This document shows positions 1 to 12,700 of a stretch of DNA of 64,000 bases, in pieces; position 1 is the first letter of the stretch, and each line of letters opens with the position of its first letter. The DNA is from Aldrovandia affinis (Eukaryota; Chordata; Actinopteri; Notacanthiformes; Halosauridae): positions 310,001 to 374,000 of the forward strand of contig JAINUG010000088.1 of NCBI GenBank assembly GCA_029706075.1, given 5' to 3'. Under the pieces are notes generated by a model that was not told where the DNA came from, searched no databases, and saw nothing but the letters and a program-made list of their open reading frames with translations. The position numbers and the translations under genes were made by a program.

Positions 1-29
1 TCTCTCTCTCTCTCTCTCTCTCTACCCAG

Positions 30-89
30 AACAGCCAGATAGCAAGAAGATGGCTTCCCAGAGTGACCTGGACTCCACCACTGCTCTGT
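30..89 (+). CDS. khsrp: khsrp window exon W1 (pre-KH1 linker)
   Basis: The acceptor follows a (TC)n tract at 1-23. The exon encodes [13 protein letters not shown]..., matching the QPESKKLASQ segment of human KHSRP. The donor at 90 (T|GTAAAC) fits the next exon's phase. An alternative donor at A|GTGACC near 62 has the same phase and would shorten the exon. Confidence 0.6.
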
Positions 90-185
90 GTAAACATCTT
101 GTATCATGGCTGCCAGTTTACCAACTTGTCCACTGTGCTTCTGTGTAACTGGTTTCTCTGTTTCTACCGCTGCACACTAGTGTTG

Positions 186-243
<58 letters not shown>

Positions 244-690
244 TCTCCCTCTCTCCCTCTCTCCCTCTCCCTGTTGTCTGGTGTCCACCGTTTTTTCTGT
301 TGCCACCTCCTGGTCTTGTGGAGCTTCTGTAATCTTATCGGAGACCTGTTTCTTCTCCTCATAGCCATCGGAGCCCAGCTGACGGCACTGGCCCAGCAGA
401 GGTAAGAACAGGGTGATCCATGCCATTCATTCTTCATATAAAAATAAAATATTTTTTCGTAATCTGGAGGAGGATAGACAAAATGGGAGGGGCTTAGGGT
501 GAAGGACCAGGGCATAATTTCTGATTTCAGATGATGGAGCACTTTCTTTTCCCCACATGTTCTGGATTTTACATCTAACTTTCTTTTCTATTTCTTCTAC
601 GCCCCCAGTCGGCCAACAACTACCACAGAGGAATACAGTGTCCCTGATTGCATGGTTGGACTCAGTGAGTTTTCCATCCCAAAGCTCTTT

Positions 691-726
<36 letters not shown>

Positions 727-3700
727 AACACGCATGTTCACTCACACACACACACACACATGCACACGCACGCATGCTCACTCTCACGTGTGCTCGCACA
801 TACACGCACCTTTCAGTGTTCAGGTCTTCTCTTTAACTGCAACTGGAATTCAAACTCAACTTGTAATTCAACTTGTAAAGGACTAATTCAATCCTGACAG
901 CAAAAGCAGTTTTCCACTTCAGAGGGCAAAAGCGCTAATGAGGAAAATAAGAGATTAGTCATATGGGGGTTTTACTCGCGGGTTGGATCACATCCAGGCC
1001 GTCACCTGTTTTAATGAAATTGCATCTTCCTTAGTATCATTTGCCCTGAGAGAGAAGAGGACTCATCGCAGTGCTAGTGTTGCTGAACGTACAACGCCAT
1101 GTTATGTTTATTATTCTTTCCTCTTTCTCTTTCACAGTTATTGGTCGAGGAGGGGAACAGATTAACAAGATCCAGCAGGATTCTGGCTGCAAGGTTCAGA
1201 TCGCCCCAGGTGAGGGGGAGAGCGAGATGGGAGGACCTGACACACTTCCTAGATTCGCTCCATAAACTGCACGTCATTTCCCATTGCTTGGGTGATGCAT
1301 TCTGTGGTAATATTGTATATTGCCAGTAGGGTGGGATATTACTGTATTTACATTCTATAGACAACGGGGAAAATGAGCTGAAATAGGTCACTAATATATG
1401 TTTGTTTTTGTTTGTTGTTCAGACAGCGGATGTCTTCCAGAGAGGAGTGTTTCTCTCTCAGGGTCTACAGACTCCATACAGTAAGTGTGTGTGGCCTGTC
1501 ACAGTGCATTCACTTACCATTGAGTTGCCAGGGGAAAGGAGAAAAAATGATCACGGCAAGCAGCTGCCCAACAGTTTGGTTGCAAAAAGCTGAGAAAAAA
1601 TGGAACTCTTATTTTCCCACTGGCATGCAACTAGCCAATCAGAGGATGATTGAGGATGTTAGAACCTCACTCGAAAGTATGGCCGCCACACTCCAAATAT
1701 ACCCATAGGTTACATTTCTTGGGTGCGGTAACATGGACCTTCCCATCTGCAAAAAATGTATACAAAAGCGTGAACCATCAGTGTTCTGTACCTGGAGCAG
1801 TGTTTAGAGCCTCCATGCTGATGCCCCCCCCCCACCTCTGTCCAGGAAAGCGAAGATGCTCCTGGACGAGATTGTTTCCCGGGGAAGGGGAACGCCCCCC
1901 TCTTCCTTCCACGAGTCCACCAACGGCCAGAGTGGCTCGGTCCAGGAGATGATGATTCCAGCCGGCAAGGCGGGGTTGATCATCGGGAAGGGAGGGGAGA
2001 CTATCAAACAGCTACAGGTCTGTACCCTCAGCTATATCTACCTGCAGCACAGACACCAAGCTCTCAGCCTCTTACACCTGCAGCACAGACACCAAACTCT
2101 CAGCCTCTTACACCTGCAGCACAGACACCAAGCACTCAGCCTCTTACACCTGCAGCACAGATACCAAGCTCTCAGCCTCTTACACCTGCAGCACAGACAC
2201 CAAGCACTCAGCCTCTTACACCTGCAGCACAGATACCAAGCTCTCAGCCTCTTACACCTGCAGCACAGACACCAAGCACTCAGCCTCTTACACCTGCAGC
2301 ACAGATACCAAACTCTCAGCCTCTTACACCTGCAGCACAGACACCAAGCACTCAGCCTCTTACACCTGCAGCACAGATACCAAGCTCTCAGCCTCTTACA
2401 CCTGCAGCACAGACACCAAGCACTCAGCCTCTTACACCTGCAGCACAGACACCAAGCTCTCAGCCTCTTACACCTGCAGCCCAGACACCAAGCACTCAGC
2501 CTCTTACACCTGCAGCACAGACACCAAGCACTCACCCTCTTACACAATGTGCAGTGTTTGCATTACTGTAGTCAGACACACAGAATGAAAGAACACTGTT
2601 GTCAGTGATGCGCTCGCCCCTGACAGTGGTGTTTTCCCATGCTGTATAGGAGCGAGCAGGGGTGAAGATGATTCTGATCCAGGATGGTTCCCAGGCCCCA
2701 AACATGGACAAACCCCTGCGCATCATCGGGGAGCCCTACAAAGTACAGGTACCTGGGGATTTTTGCCTGCAATCAGTTGTGAATCTGCAGCCCCCTGGAC
2801 ATGAAATTACCCTTCGTCCTCCTCCAACATTTTTGTCACAGCTGCAGAGAAACTGGGAAGATATTACAAGACCAAGCAAGTTTTCATTTTTAATTACCAA
2901 TTTGTATGGTTGAGAGTTGGTAAGAAAACCAGCACGGGGATGCTGGGTGACTTATCTTGTTAAGGCTCAGTTCTAGTGTGTGGTATTGAATCCAGACCAT
3001 GCCAGTGTTGACTGTGGCCAGCGGCAATGTGGGACGATGCATAACTGGCGGTAACTTCGCCCAGGGAGGGATTAATTTGTTGTACACCCGTGACCCCTGC
3101 TGGTCAATTGGGCACCCATAGTTTGCCTGTCTAAAGATGCACATGACGTGTCTTCCTCCATCTCGGCTCTGTGCGATCTTAACTTGTGGCAGCTGTGACT
3201 TTGCATGTTTCAGAGGTGCTTGTCTGTGTTAATGCTTGTCTGTGCTCTCCCGGGTTGGCAGTGGAGGTTGCAGGGAGCGTGACATAGTATTGATTGGGCA
3301 TTCAAAATTGGTAGAAAAAGGGGGAAAAGCATTAAAATAAGGGAGAACCAGCAGGACCGGGCTCTACTACTTTCCTCCATTTGCTGTGCTTTTCAGGCAT
3401 GGACTGCACACAGCTCACTATGTGCTTTCTCTCTGTCAGAAGAGTGTGTGCCTGAGTGTTGTGTATGTTTGCTTGTCTGAGTCTGGAAAGATTTCTGTTT
3501 CCCATTTCTGAAGTTCACGCTCCTGTTCTGTGTCTGTGTAGCAAGCACGGGACCTGGTCCAGGAGATCCTGCAGGACAGGGATCACCCCGTGTTCGGAGA
3601 CAGGAACGAGTACAGCTCCCGCATAGGAGGAGGGGGAGGAGGAATTGATGTAAGTGTCCCCTACATCACCCTGCCTGTGTCTGTCTGTCTGATTGACTTT

Positions 3701-6700
3701 TAGTCTGTTGGATCAGTAATGATTGCGACAATGCACTCCTTAATGGTAATATTAAATGTAATGATTAAATATCAAATTCAGTAATAACTTATTGTCCATT
3801 TGAATCCAGTATTAATTAGCCACAACCAATCTACTAATAACTTAGGTACTCTGAATACTTAAATCTAGGAAGAGTTATAAAATAATTGTTCATTACTTCC
3901 CAACATATGGTGGTGCAGTGGATAGCACTGTCGCCCCACAGCAAGAAGGTCCCGGGTTCGAATCCCGGCTGGGGCCTTTCTGTGTGGAGTTTGCATGTTC
4001 TCCCTATGTCCATGTGGGTTTTCTCCAGGTACTCCGGTTTCCTCCCACAGTCCAAAGACATGCATGTTAGGCTAATTGGAGAGTCTGAATTGCCTGTAGG
4101 TATGACTGGGTGAGTGAATGGTGTATGTGCTCTGCGATGGATTGGCGACCTGTCCAGGATGTATTCCCGCTTCTCGCCCAATGCATGCTGGGATAGGCTT
4201 TGCCAGACCCTTACCAGGAATAGGCGGGTTGGATAATTAATGAATGAATGAATGAATCAGGATTACTTCCCAACATGTCGTGTTTATGATCAAGGGATCA
4301 AAACACCCTTCAGTATATCACACTGCCTTTGTCAGTCAAAATCAGTTGAATACCACCTGAAGCTGAATCTGGGAAAGACTGAGCTACTCTTCCTCCCAGC
4401 GGAGGGCTCCCCGATGATTGATGCTTCAATCACTGTGGAAGGCTCCATAGTGTCTCCGTCCCAGTCTGCCAGGAGTCTTGGAGTGACCCTGGACGACCAG
4501 CTGTACTTCTCGGGCTATATCGCAGTGATCACCTGGACCTGCCGATTCTCCCTCCACAACATCCGGAGGATCCGACCATTCCTCACTCAAGAGGCCACAC
4601 TCCTGGTCCAGGCCATGGTGATCTCATGTCTGGACTACTGCATCCTTACTGGCAGGCCTACCGGCCTGTGCCATCAAGCCACTGCAACTAGTTCAGAATG
4701 CTGCCGCACATCTGGTGCTTAATCAACCGAAGTTCAGCCATGTCACCCCTCTACTCTCCTCTCTGCACTGGCTCCCCATTGCAGCACGCATCAGATTCAA
4801 ATCACTGGTGCTTGCTTTTCAAACGGCTAGAGGAACTGCTCCCCCTTACCTCCAGACACTCATCACACCCTACACCCCAGCCAGACCCTTCCGCTCCGCC
4901 TCCTCTGGCAAACTGACTGTCCCATCCCTCCGGGCGCCCGGCAGCCACTCCTCGCGGTCTCGCCTCTTCTCTGTCCTGACCCCCCGGTGGTGGAACGACC
5001 TTCCGCAATCGGTCAGGACCATGGAATCACTTGCGATCTTCTGTAAGAGACTCAAAACACACCTTTTCAGACTCCACTACCACTGAATTTTGTACATCTA
5101 GCCAATTGTCATCACCACTGCCTACTTGTTCAATACTTCTTCTATATGTATCCCTGCTTACTCCTCATTTAAAAAGAATGAATGAATAATAAAAAATAAT
5201 AAATTACTAACCTTTTCCTTCCCAGTGTTACAGGCATAATATGCAGCTGCCTACAACAATGTCTATTGCTGTATTACTGCACTGATCTCTTGTGCGAACT
5301 ATGATTGTTCCTACCATGTATTAATGCACATATTGTAAGTCGCTCTGGATAAGAGTTTAAAATGTAAATGTAATCTAAATGAATGCCATTATTTGAAAAA
5401 TGACGAAGGGCTTAACCATGCACTTTAATATTTATAGCCAGCCAGAATGACAATGAAAAACCAGCATTCATTAATTCCTTTTTACAGGAACGTTACGTTG
5501 AACAATACACTTCAAAAACAGGGCGGACAAAGATGCAGACTCCACCCTCTCTTTTCAGTCACACATCAAATATGTTCAGCTAGCTAAGAGGCAAGCTTAA
5601 CCAAAGAATGAGCTATAGCATGGATTGGAATATGGTCTTGGGGTTCTCGCATTTCATACAAACTCCTCCTCCTCACCTACAAATCCCTCCACGAGTCATA
5701 GGAATAAAGGAGGCACGAAAGGAGGAGGCATGGGAAAAGGAAGGTCTCCGTTAGTCAGATCAGTCTCTCACACCCGATTTGAATCACAGAGGGTAGTAAA
5801 TCCCAAGTGTGAAGCTGAAGTCACCGTCCGCCACACAGGAGCAAAAACCCACCAAGTTAAAAAAAAAAAAAAAAAAACAAAAAAAACACTAAAAGTAAAG
5901 AGTACGACAACCAGAAGAAATAAAAGTAAGGGGTGTGTTACTGTTATCCTTCTTTTGGTCAGTAGGCGTGTTTAGGATCCTACTGGTCGCCAGTTTCCCC
6001 CCCTTTCGGTGAGCTGGATTGGATTAACTGTTCATATTTTTGATATAAACTGATGTAGATGTTTAATATTTTAGCTATGCCAACTGGCAAAATTATTTGA
6101 ACATTTATAAATTTGTTGCAACGTGCTGAACGAGAGCATACCAAGACTGTTACAATATAGTTCCCCATCTAGATGCCTGCATATTGGAATAAGATTGTCA
6201 ACTGCCTGACTGCCCGAAGTCTGTGTGACTGACTTGACTGACTCACTGACTAGATGTGTTGGCGTCTTATGTCTGTCTGGACGGGTTAGCATCTGTCTCC
6301 GTATGGATGGGTTGGCGTGTGTCTATCTGGGTGAATGTGTTTGTGTGTGCATGTGAGTGTGTTCATACATTTGCATGTGCTGTAAAGAGATGCCAGGTCC
6401 CTGTCTCTGGCAGGCAGTGAGTGATAGTGTGGGGGCTAAGTAAATGGAGGAGCCTGTCTCTTCAGATACCAGAGCAGTGGCTGCCGAAGTGACCAGGGCA
6501 GATGGCTCGCCTGTTGCTCCAAGTGTTTGATGCCATTAATTTGGCCTTTGGATCCACAGCAGCTGTGCTTGAAAAGGAAAGTGTGGGTCTTTTTGGTGGG
6601 AGGGGAAACAATTATTTACATAGCGTTAGACATGTCTCACTGGAGCTTGATAAATGTATTATACAACTGCTGAAAAAAGTTAATAGGCGCTTTGGCAGCC

Positions 6701-9700
6701 AGTGTGTAGTTGGAAGTGCCAAGCATTTATACAGCAGTCATTATGGACAAGCTAGGAAAAGTCACAGCGTGGTGAAGTTTGCCTTTATTTAAGGACTGCT
6801 GCAGATCTGGTTTGGTGGGAAGGATGTTGTGTTAATGACTCGATAATTGGACAGGTGCCGGTCCCTCGTCACTCAGTCGGTGTGGTGATTGGTCGCAACG
6901 GAGAAATGATCAAGAAGATTCAAAACGACGCTGGAGTAAGGATACAGTTTAAACCAGGTAAATCATTCACTATGCGCTGTTATACAGTATAAACCAGATA
7001 GATTGTCCCTAAATGGCCTGTTATGCATTATATTGCATATTTGCTCAACAGTAATCTAGTGGCAATCTGATTCTCTTTGTAGGTAGGAATTTAGATATAT
7101 TTACAAAATGCAGAGGTAATTTTAGTTCAAATTGGGGCAGATTCAGCAATGTTGCTGCTACACTCATATGGAAGGCATTAAATGCATAACCATGACTTTG
7201 AACTTTAGAGAAATTGTTGGGTGGGGACTCACTTTCTAGAATGCATGTTATTTCCCTTCCACAATGTGCCGTGTGATGGGTCTGTACTAAAAAAAGAATT
7301 TAAACTTGCTTTTTAATAAATGTTTTTTCAGACATAAACAATGGCAACCCAAACACTACTGCTTGGTTACTGTGCAAGCTGTCAATATGACATTAAAAAT
7401 GAATTCCATATCCAAACATGTTATTTGGTAACCATTGCTTTGGCAACAGGCAATGTGCGCATCGCATCGTGTTGTGGTTTTCGTGTGTACGTGACTTTCC
7501 TGTCTCGTTTCTCCAGATGACGGCGTGGGGCCGGACAAAGTGGCCCACATCATGGGCCCCCCCGAGCGATGCGACCATGCCGCCCGCATCATCGCCGACC
7601 TGCTGCAGAGCATCAGGGTTCGAGAGGAAGGACAGGGGGTAGGTAAAGCCAGGGCTGAGCACATGCATGCACAGAGATGAGGCCATAGATCAGGAAGTAG
7701 TCTCTCAGATGTTGTTTCCTATAGGTCTTCCCACAAGAATCCCGGAGAATGTCATTGTTCCCTTGTAATTATTTTATTTGCAGCAAACCAGTGCAACCTG
7801 TTTGAATTGCTATGTCCTTTGTATGAATCCAAAGCTTATGCAAATGAAATGTACTTGGGCAGAAGTGATCCTTATAAAGGAAGTACACTGCATATCAAAT
7901 GGTAGCATTGCAGATCTTAATAATTCCTGTTTAAGAATGAGACCAAGCTTGAATCAAGAATTGATTGCAGTGTTGAGTTGTGTGTTGCAATGTCATCTGT
8001 ACATATGTGTGTTTGTGTTTTTGTTTGTTTGTGTATTTTTTATGCTTCGCAGGGGCCTCCGGGACCACCAGGTCCAGGAATGCTCTCCGGCAGGGGGAGG
8101 GGCCGGGGACAAGGCAACTGGGGCCCCCCAGGTGGGGAGGTAACCTTCTCCATCCCTAGCCACAAGTGCGGCCTGGTCATCGGGCGTGGGGGCGAGAATG
8201 TGAAGGCCATCAACCAGCAGACAGGGGCCTTTGTGGAGATCTCCCGCCAGCTGCCCCCTAGCGGCGACCCCAACTTCAAACTCTTTGTGATCCGGGGCTC
8301 CCCGCAGCAGATCGACCACGCCAAGCAGCTGATTGAGGACAAAATCGAGGTATCGGGGTGCTCCGGCTGCCTGGCAGGAATGCTGATTTAGGGGTGAATT
8401 TTTTAGGTTTTTTATTTATTTATTTTTAAATGTAATTTGTAAAATCAATGCAATGCAATGCAGAACCTGCGATGGTTTGCTGATCTTTATGGTCTGTCGA
8501 TGGAATAATTCAGTGGGCTGGATGGGATAAGCCCATAAAGAGATTCTGTGCAGCTGTGATTCTGCATTCTGTCACTAATTTATTTGGACATAGACTTGTT
8601 TATCTGAAAATTTTTCATGGTCAAATGCAGCTCATGATTAAGATGAACAAGAACAATGAACAATTTCAGTAGCTCAATCTCACTGAAGTACCAGTTGGTG
8701 TGACCAAACAGGTAGGGGTCAGAAAAAACTTTTTTACTTTTATTTATTTTATTAAAATGTATTATTTAGTAAAACTGTTAACAGTTTAAAAATAGAAAGA
8801 TTACCCCACTAATTTATTATAATGGCTCCCAGTGTGTGTGGCCATTTTCCAGTAAAATATCTTTACACTATAAAGTACTACTCTCTAGATTACAGTAAAA
8901 ATGTAATTAAATGGTATGTTAAGATTGCTCATGTGGTGCAAGTTTACATACAAACGATGTAAATATGAGGCTTTGGTTAAAACATAGTTATGATACAGGA
9001 GTTGTATGTGGGCCTGAGCCAATCCAAATTTATCACAAAAGTGAAAGTGACTTTTCCAGCTCTTTGCAGATCAGCAATTCGCCCGGAGTGGTACTCATAA
9101 GGATTTCCAAAGGTCTGCATGCATGCAGTTTGGTCTCTGATGGTGTTTGCTCTTAAGTTACAGCAGCGCAGTGCCTGTAGACACCAGAAATCTCACTGTG
9201 CTTAGGCCAAAAATGTTAATTTCCTGCAAACGGCAAGGGTTAGCGGTTGTAGACATAAGGTTCTTAAAGCACACCTATGCATGTTGTGGCAAACTCAGGC
9301 CATTGTAGCTTGACTGTCCTGTACCAGCAGCATGAATGGCATGCTTTTGCCGTAAAGGGTAACAGACCGAGCTGAGCTATCATGTTGGCTCTCCCAAACG
9401 GATGAATGTACAGGCGAATTTTGAGAAGCTGCTGGTGGCGTTTGATGCTGGTGATACATTTACATTTTACATTTTAAGCATTTAGCAGACGCTCTTATCC
9501 AGAGCGACTTACAAGATGTGCATAAATACATAATAATAATAATAATAATATGGTAGGAACAATCATAGTACGCGCAAGAGATCAGTGCAGTAATGCAGCG
9601 ATAGACATCATTGCACGCAGCTGCGTACCATACCTGTAACACCTGAAGGAAAAGGTTAGTACTTTTTTTTATTATTTTTTTTATTAAATGGAGTAAGCAG

Positions 9701-12700
9701 GGGTATATAGTGTTGAGCAAGTAGGCAGTGATGACAATTAGCGAGATGTACAGAGTTCAGTGGTAGTGGAGTCTGAACAGGTGGGTTTTGAGTCTCTTGC
9801 GGAAGATCGCAAGTGATTCCGCGGTCCTGACCGATTGCAGAAGGTCGTTCCACCAGCAAGGGGTCAGGACAGAGAAGAGATGAGACCACGGATGGGGCAG
9901 TCAGTTTGCCAGAGGAGGCTGAGCGGAGGGGTCTGGCTGGGGTGTAGGGAGTGATGAGTGACTGGAGGTATGGGGGAGCAGTACCTCTAGCCGTTTGAAA
10001 AGCAAGCACCAGTGATTTGAATCTGATGTGTGCTGCGATGGGGAGCCAGTGCAGAGAGGAGAGTAGAGGGGTGACGTGGGTGAACTTCGGCTGGTTGAAC
10101 ACCAGACGAGCGGCAGCATTCTGGACTAGATGGCAGTGGCTTGATGGCACAGGCCGGTAGGCCTGCCAGCACAGAATTGCAGTAGTCCAGACGTGAGATC
10201 ACCAGGGTCTGGACCAGGAGTTGTGTGGCCTCTTGGGTGAGGAACGGTCGGATCCTCCGGATGTTGTGGAGGGAGAATCGGTAGGTCCGAGTGATCGCTG
10301 CAATGTGGCCCGAGAAGCGCAGCTGGTTCACCAGGGTCCAGGGTCACTCCAAGACTCCTGGCAGACTGGGACGGAGACACTATGGAGCCTTCCACGGTGA
10401 TTGACGCATCAATCATTGGGGAGCCCTTAGCTGGAAGGAAGAGCAGCTCTGTCTTCCCCAGGTTCAGTTTCAGGTGGTGGGTGGACATCCATGCGGAGAT
10501 GTCAGCCAGGCATGCAGAGATCCGTGCCGGGACCTGGGTCTCAGATGGAGAGAAGGAGAGAAAGAGTTGAGTGTCATCGGCATAACAGTGATAGGAAAAA
10601 CCATGAGCAGAAATAACAGAACCAAGTGACTTGGTGTACAGGGAGAATAGGACGGGGCTTAGCACCGAGCCCTGCAGGACTCCGGTAGAGAGTGTGTGGG
10701 GAGAGGAGAGGGATCCTCTCCAGGCCACCTGGTAGGACCGGTCAGCCAGGTAGGACTCGAACCATGTCAATGCAGATCCAGAGATTCCCATCTCGACGAG
10801 AGATGAGAGCAGGATCTGGTGGTCCATGGTGTCGAATGCAGCTGACAGGTCGAGGAGGAGGAGCACGGAGCTAAGGGATTGGGACTTAGCCACGTGAAGA
10901 GCCTCAGTGACCGCAAGGAGAGCAGTCTCTGTGGAGTGGCCTGCTTTGAACCCAGATTGGTTAGGATCAAGCAGGTCATTCTGTAGGAGATGAGCAGACG
11001 GTTGGTTATAGACAGCCCGCTCGAGTGTTTTGGAGAGGAATGGGAGGAGAGAGACTGGTTGGTAGTTTGAAATGACAGCAGGATTCAGAAAGGGTTTTTT
11101 GAGGAGGGGGACAACATGAGTGCATTTGAGGGAAGAGGGGACAGAGCCAGAGGAAATGACATTGGAGACCAAGGGGAGGATGTCCATAGCAATGGACTGG
11201 AAGAGGGGAAGGAATGGGATCGAGAGGGCAGGTGGTGGGACGATGGGAGTGAACAAGTTGAAGGATGTCTGAGTCAGGGAGGGGCGAGTAGGAGGACAGG
11301 GGTGAGAGGTTTAGGTAGCGAGATGGGTGAGGGAGAATTAGGTGAGGGAGAGGATGGGGGAAGGAGTTGCGAATGTCATCTACCTTCTCGCGAAAGAAGG
11401 ATGCAAAGTCATCCGTGGTTAGAGAGGAGGGGGGTGGGGGAGGAGGAGGGGTGAGCAGAGAGGAAAACGTAGAGTAGAGTTTTTGAGGGTTAGAAACAGA
11501 AGATTGAATCTTGGAAAGGAAAAATGCAGACTTAGCAGAGGAGAGGTTAGAGGAAAAGGTAGCCAGTAGTGTGTGGAAATCAGTCAGAGCCACAGGGGAT
11601 TCGGATTTTCTCAATTTCCTTTCTGCCGCTTGCAGTTTCAGTCGGTCAGCCCGAATGGAGTCAGTTAGCCAGGGGGTGGGGGGTCAGAGACGAGCAGGTT
11701 TAGTGGATAGAGGACAGAGTGAGTCAAAGGAGGAGAGAGAGGAAGGTAGAGTGGATGATGCTTCCTCAGCAGTTAGCTGAGAGAAGGCATCAGTAGGGGG
11801 AAGGGAAGATAGAACAGTAGCTGACAGGGCAGCGGGGGAGAGAGAGCGGAGGTTGTGACGGACAAGGACAGTGGGGGCAGGTGAAGAGGGTTTAGGCACA
11901 GAGGGGAGGGGGAGGGAAAAATACAGAAAGCAGTGGTCAGACACATGTAGAGGAGATACCGTAATGTTGGGTGAGATGCAGTTCCTAGTGAAGACCAGGT
12001 CCAGTTGGGTACCAGCCTTGTGGTGGATGGGGCTTCAGCCACAACAATTTACATGGAACAGTGACCGTGACAGCATGAAATTCAAAGGAGGAGGGTGAGA
12101 AGTGAGGAAGAGGAACAATACCAAATCTCCACAGGGGGGAGATCAGTATACCTGTCCCTCCACCTCTCCCTATGGGTCGTGGAGTGTGTGAGAAGGTGTA
12201 GGCAGCAGAGAGAGCAGCAGGGGTGGCCGTGTTTTGCAGAGTGATCCATGTCTCCATGAGCGCCAGGAACTGCAGGGAGAGCAGGGAGGCGTGGGCCGAG
12301 ATGAAATCGGCCTTTTGAACAGCAGACTGGCAGTTCCATAGTCCGCCTGCTACCACAACGTCAACACCGGAAGATCTATGAGGGTGGATGTGATTGGAGA
12401 GGTTTCAGGTGTGAGTAGAATCTCTCCTTCTAGGAAATCTAGAAGAGGAGACATGGACTGGGATAGGGAGGTAGCATGTACTGTTAGATGCAGAGGAAGT
12501 AGAACAGGGAGATACAAAACTATGATACTTACCGTGCGGCGAGCACTCCCTAGCTGGCCTCCCTCGGTGGACTCCTGCAGGTAGACTCCTTTGTCTTTGT
12601 CCGCCAAGTCTTCGGACGGGGAGGCTGCTGTGAAAAGCTTTTCCACTTTCCACAACTATGGTTACTTATATAACTGAGTAGTGCTAGGCACTAAGTGGCG

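Noticed and set aside
2042-2545. CRISPR-like array
   Set aside because: Repeats are contiguous with no spacers, and the setting is a vertebrate intron.
1856-2608. 250-residue plus-strand and 169-residue minus-strand frames with 12-residue repeats
   Set aside because: Produced by a 36-bp tandem repeat inside a khsrp intron. A unit divisible by three stays open on both strands, and only 1856-2017 is coding.
5625-5975. 116-residue Lys-rich frame
   Set aside because: Passes through an A-rich run in a khsrp intron, has no family resemblance and no splice context.
10382-12584. Plus-strand frames in the LINE B region
   Set aside because: Shadows of the minus-strand reverse transcriptase and endonuclease. 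Codon patterns and family motifs are on the minus strand only.
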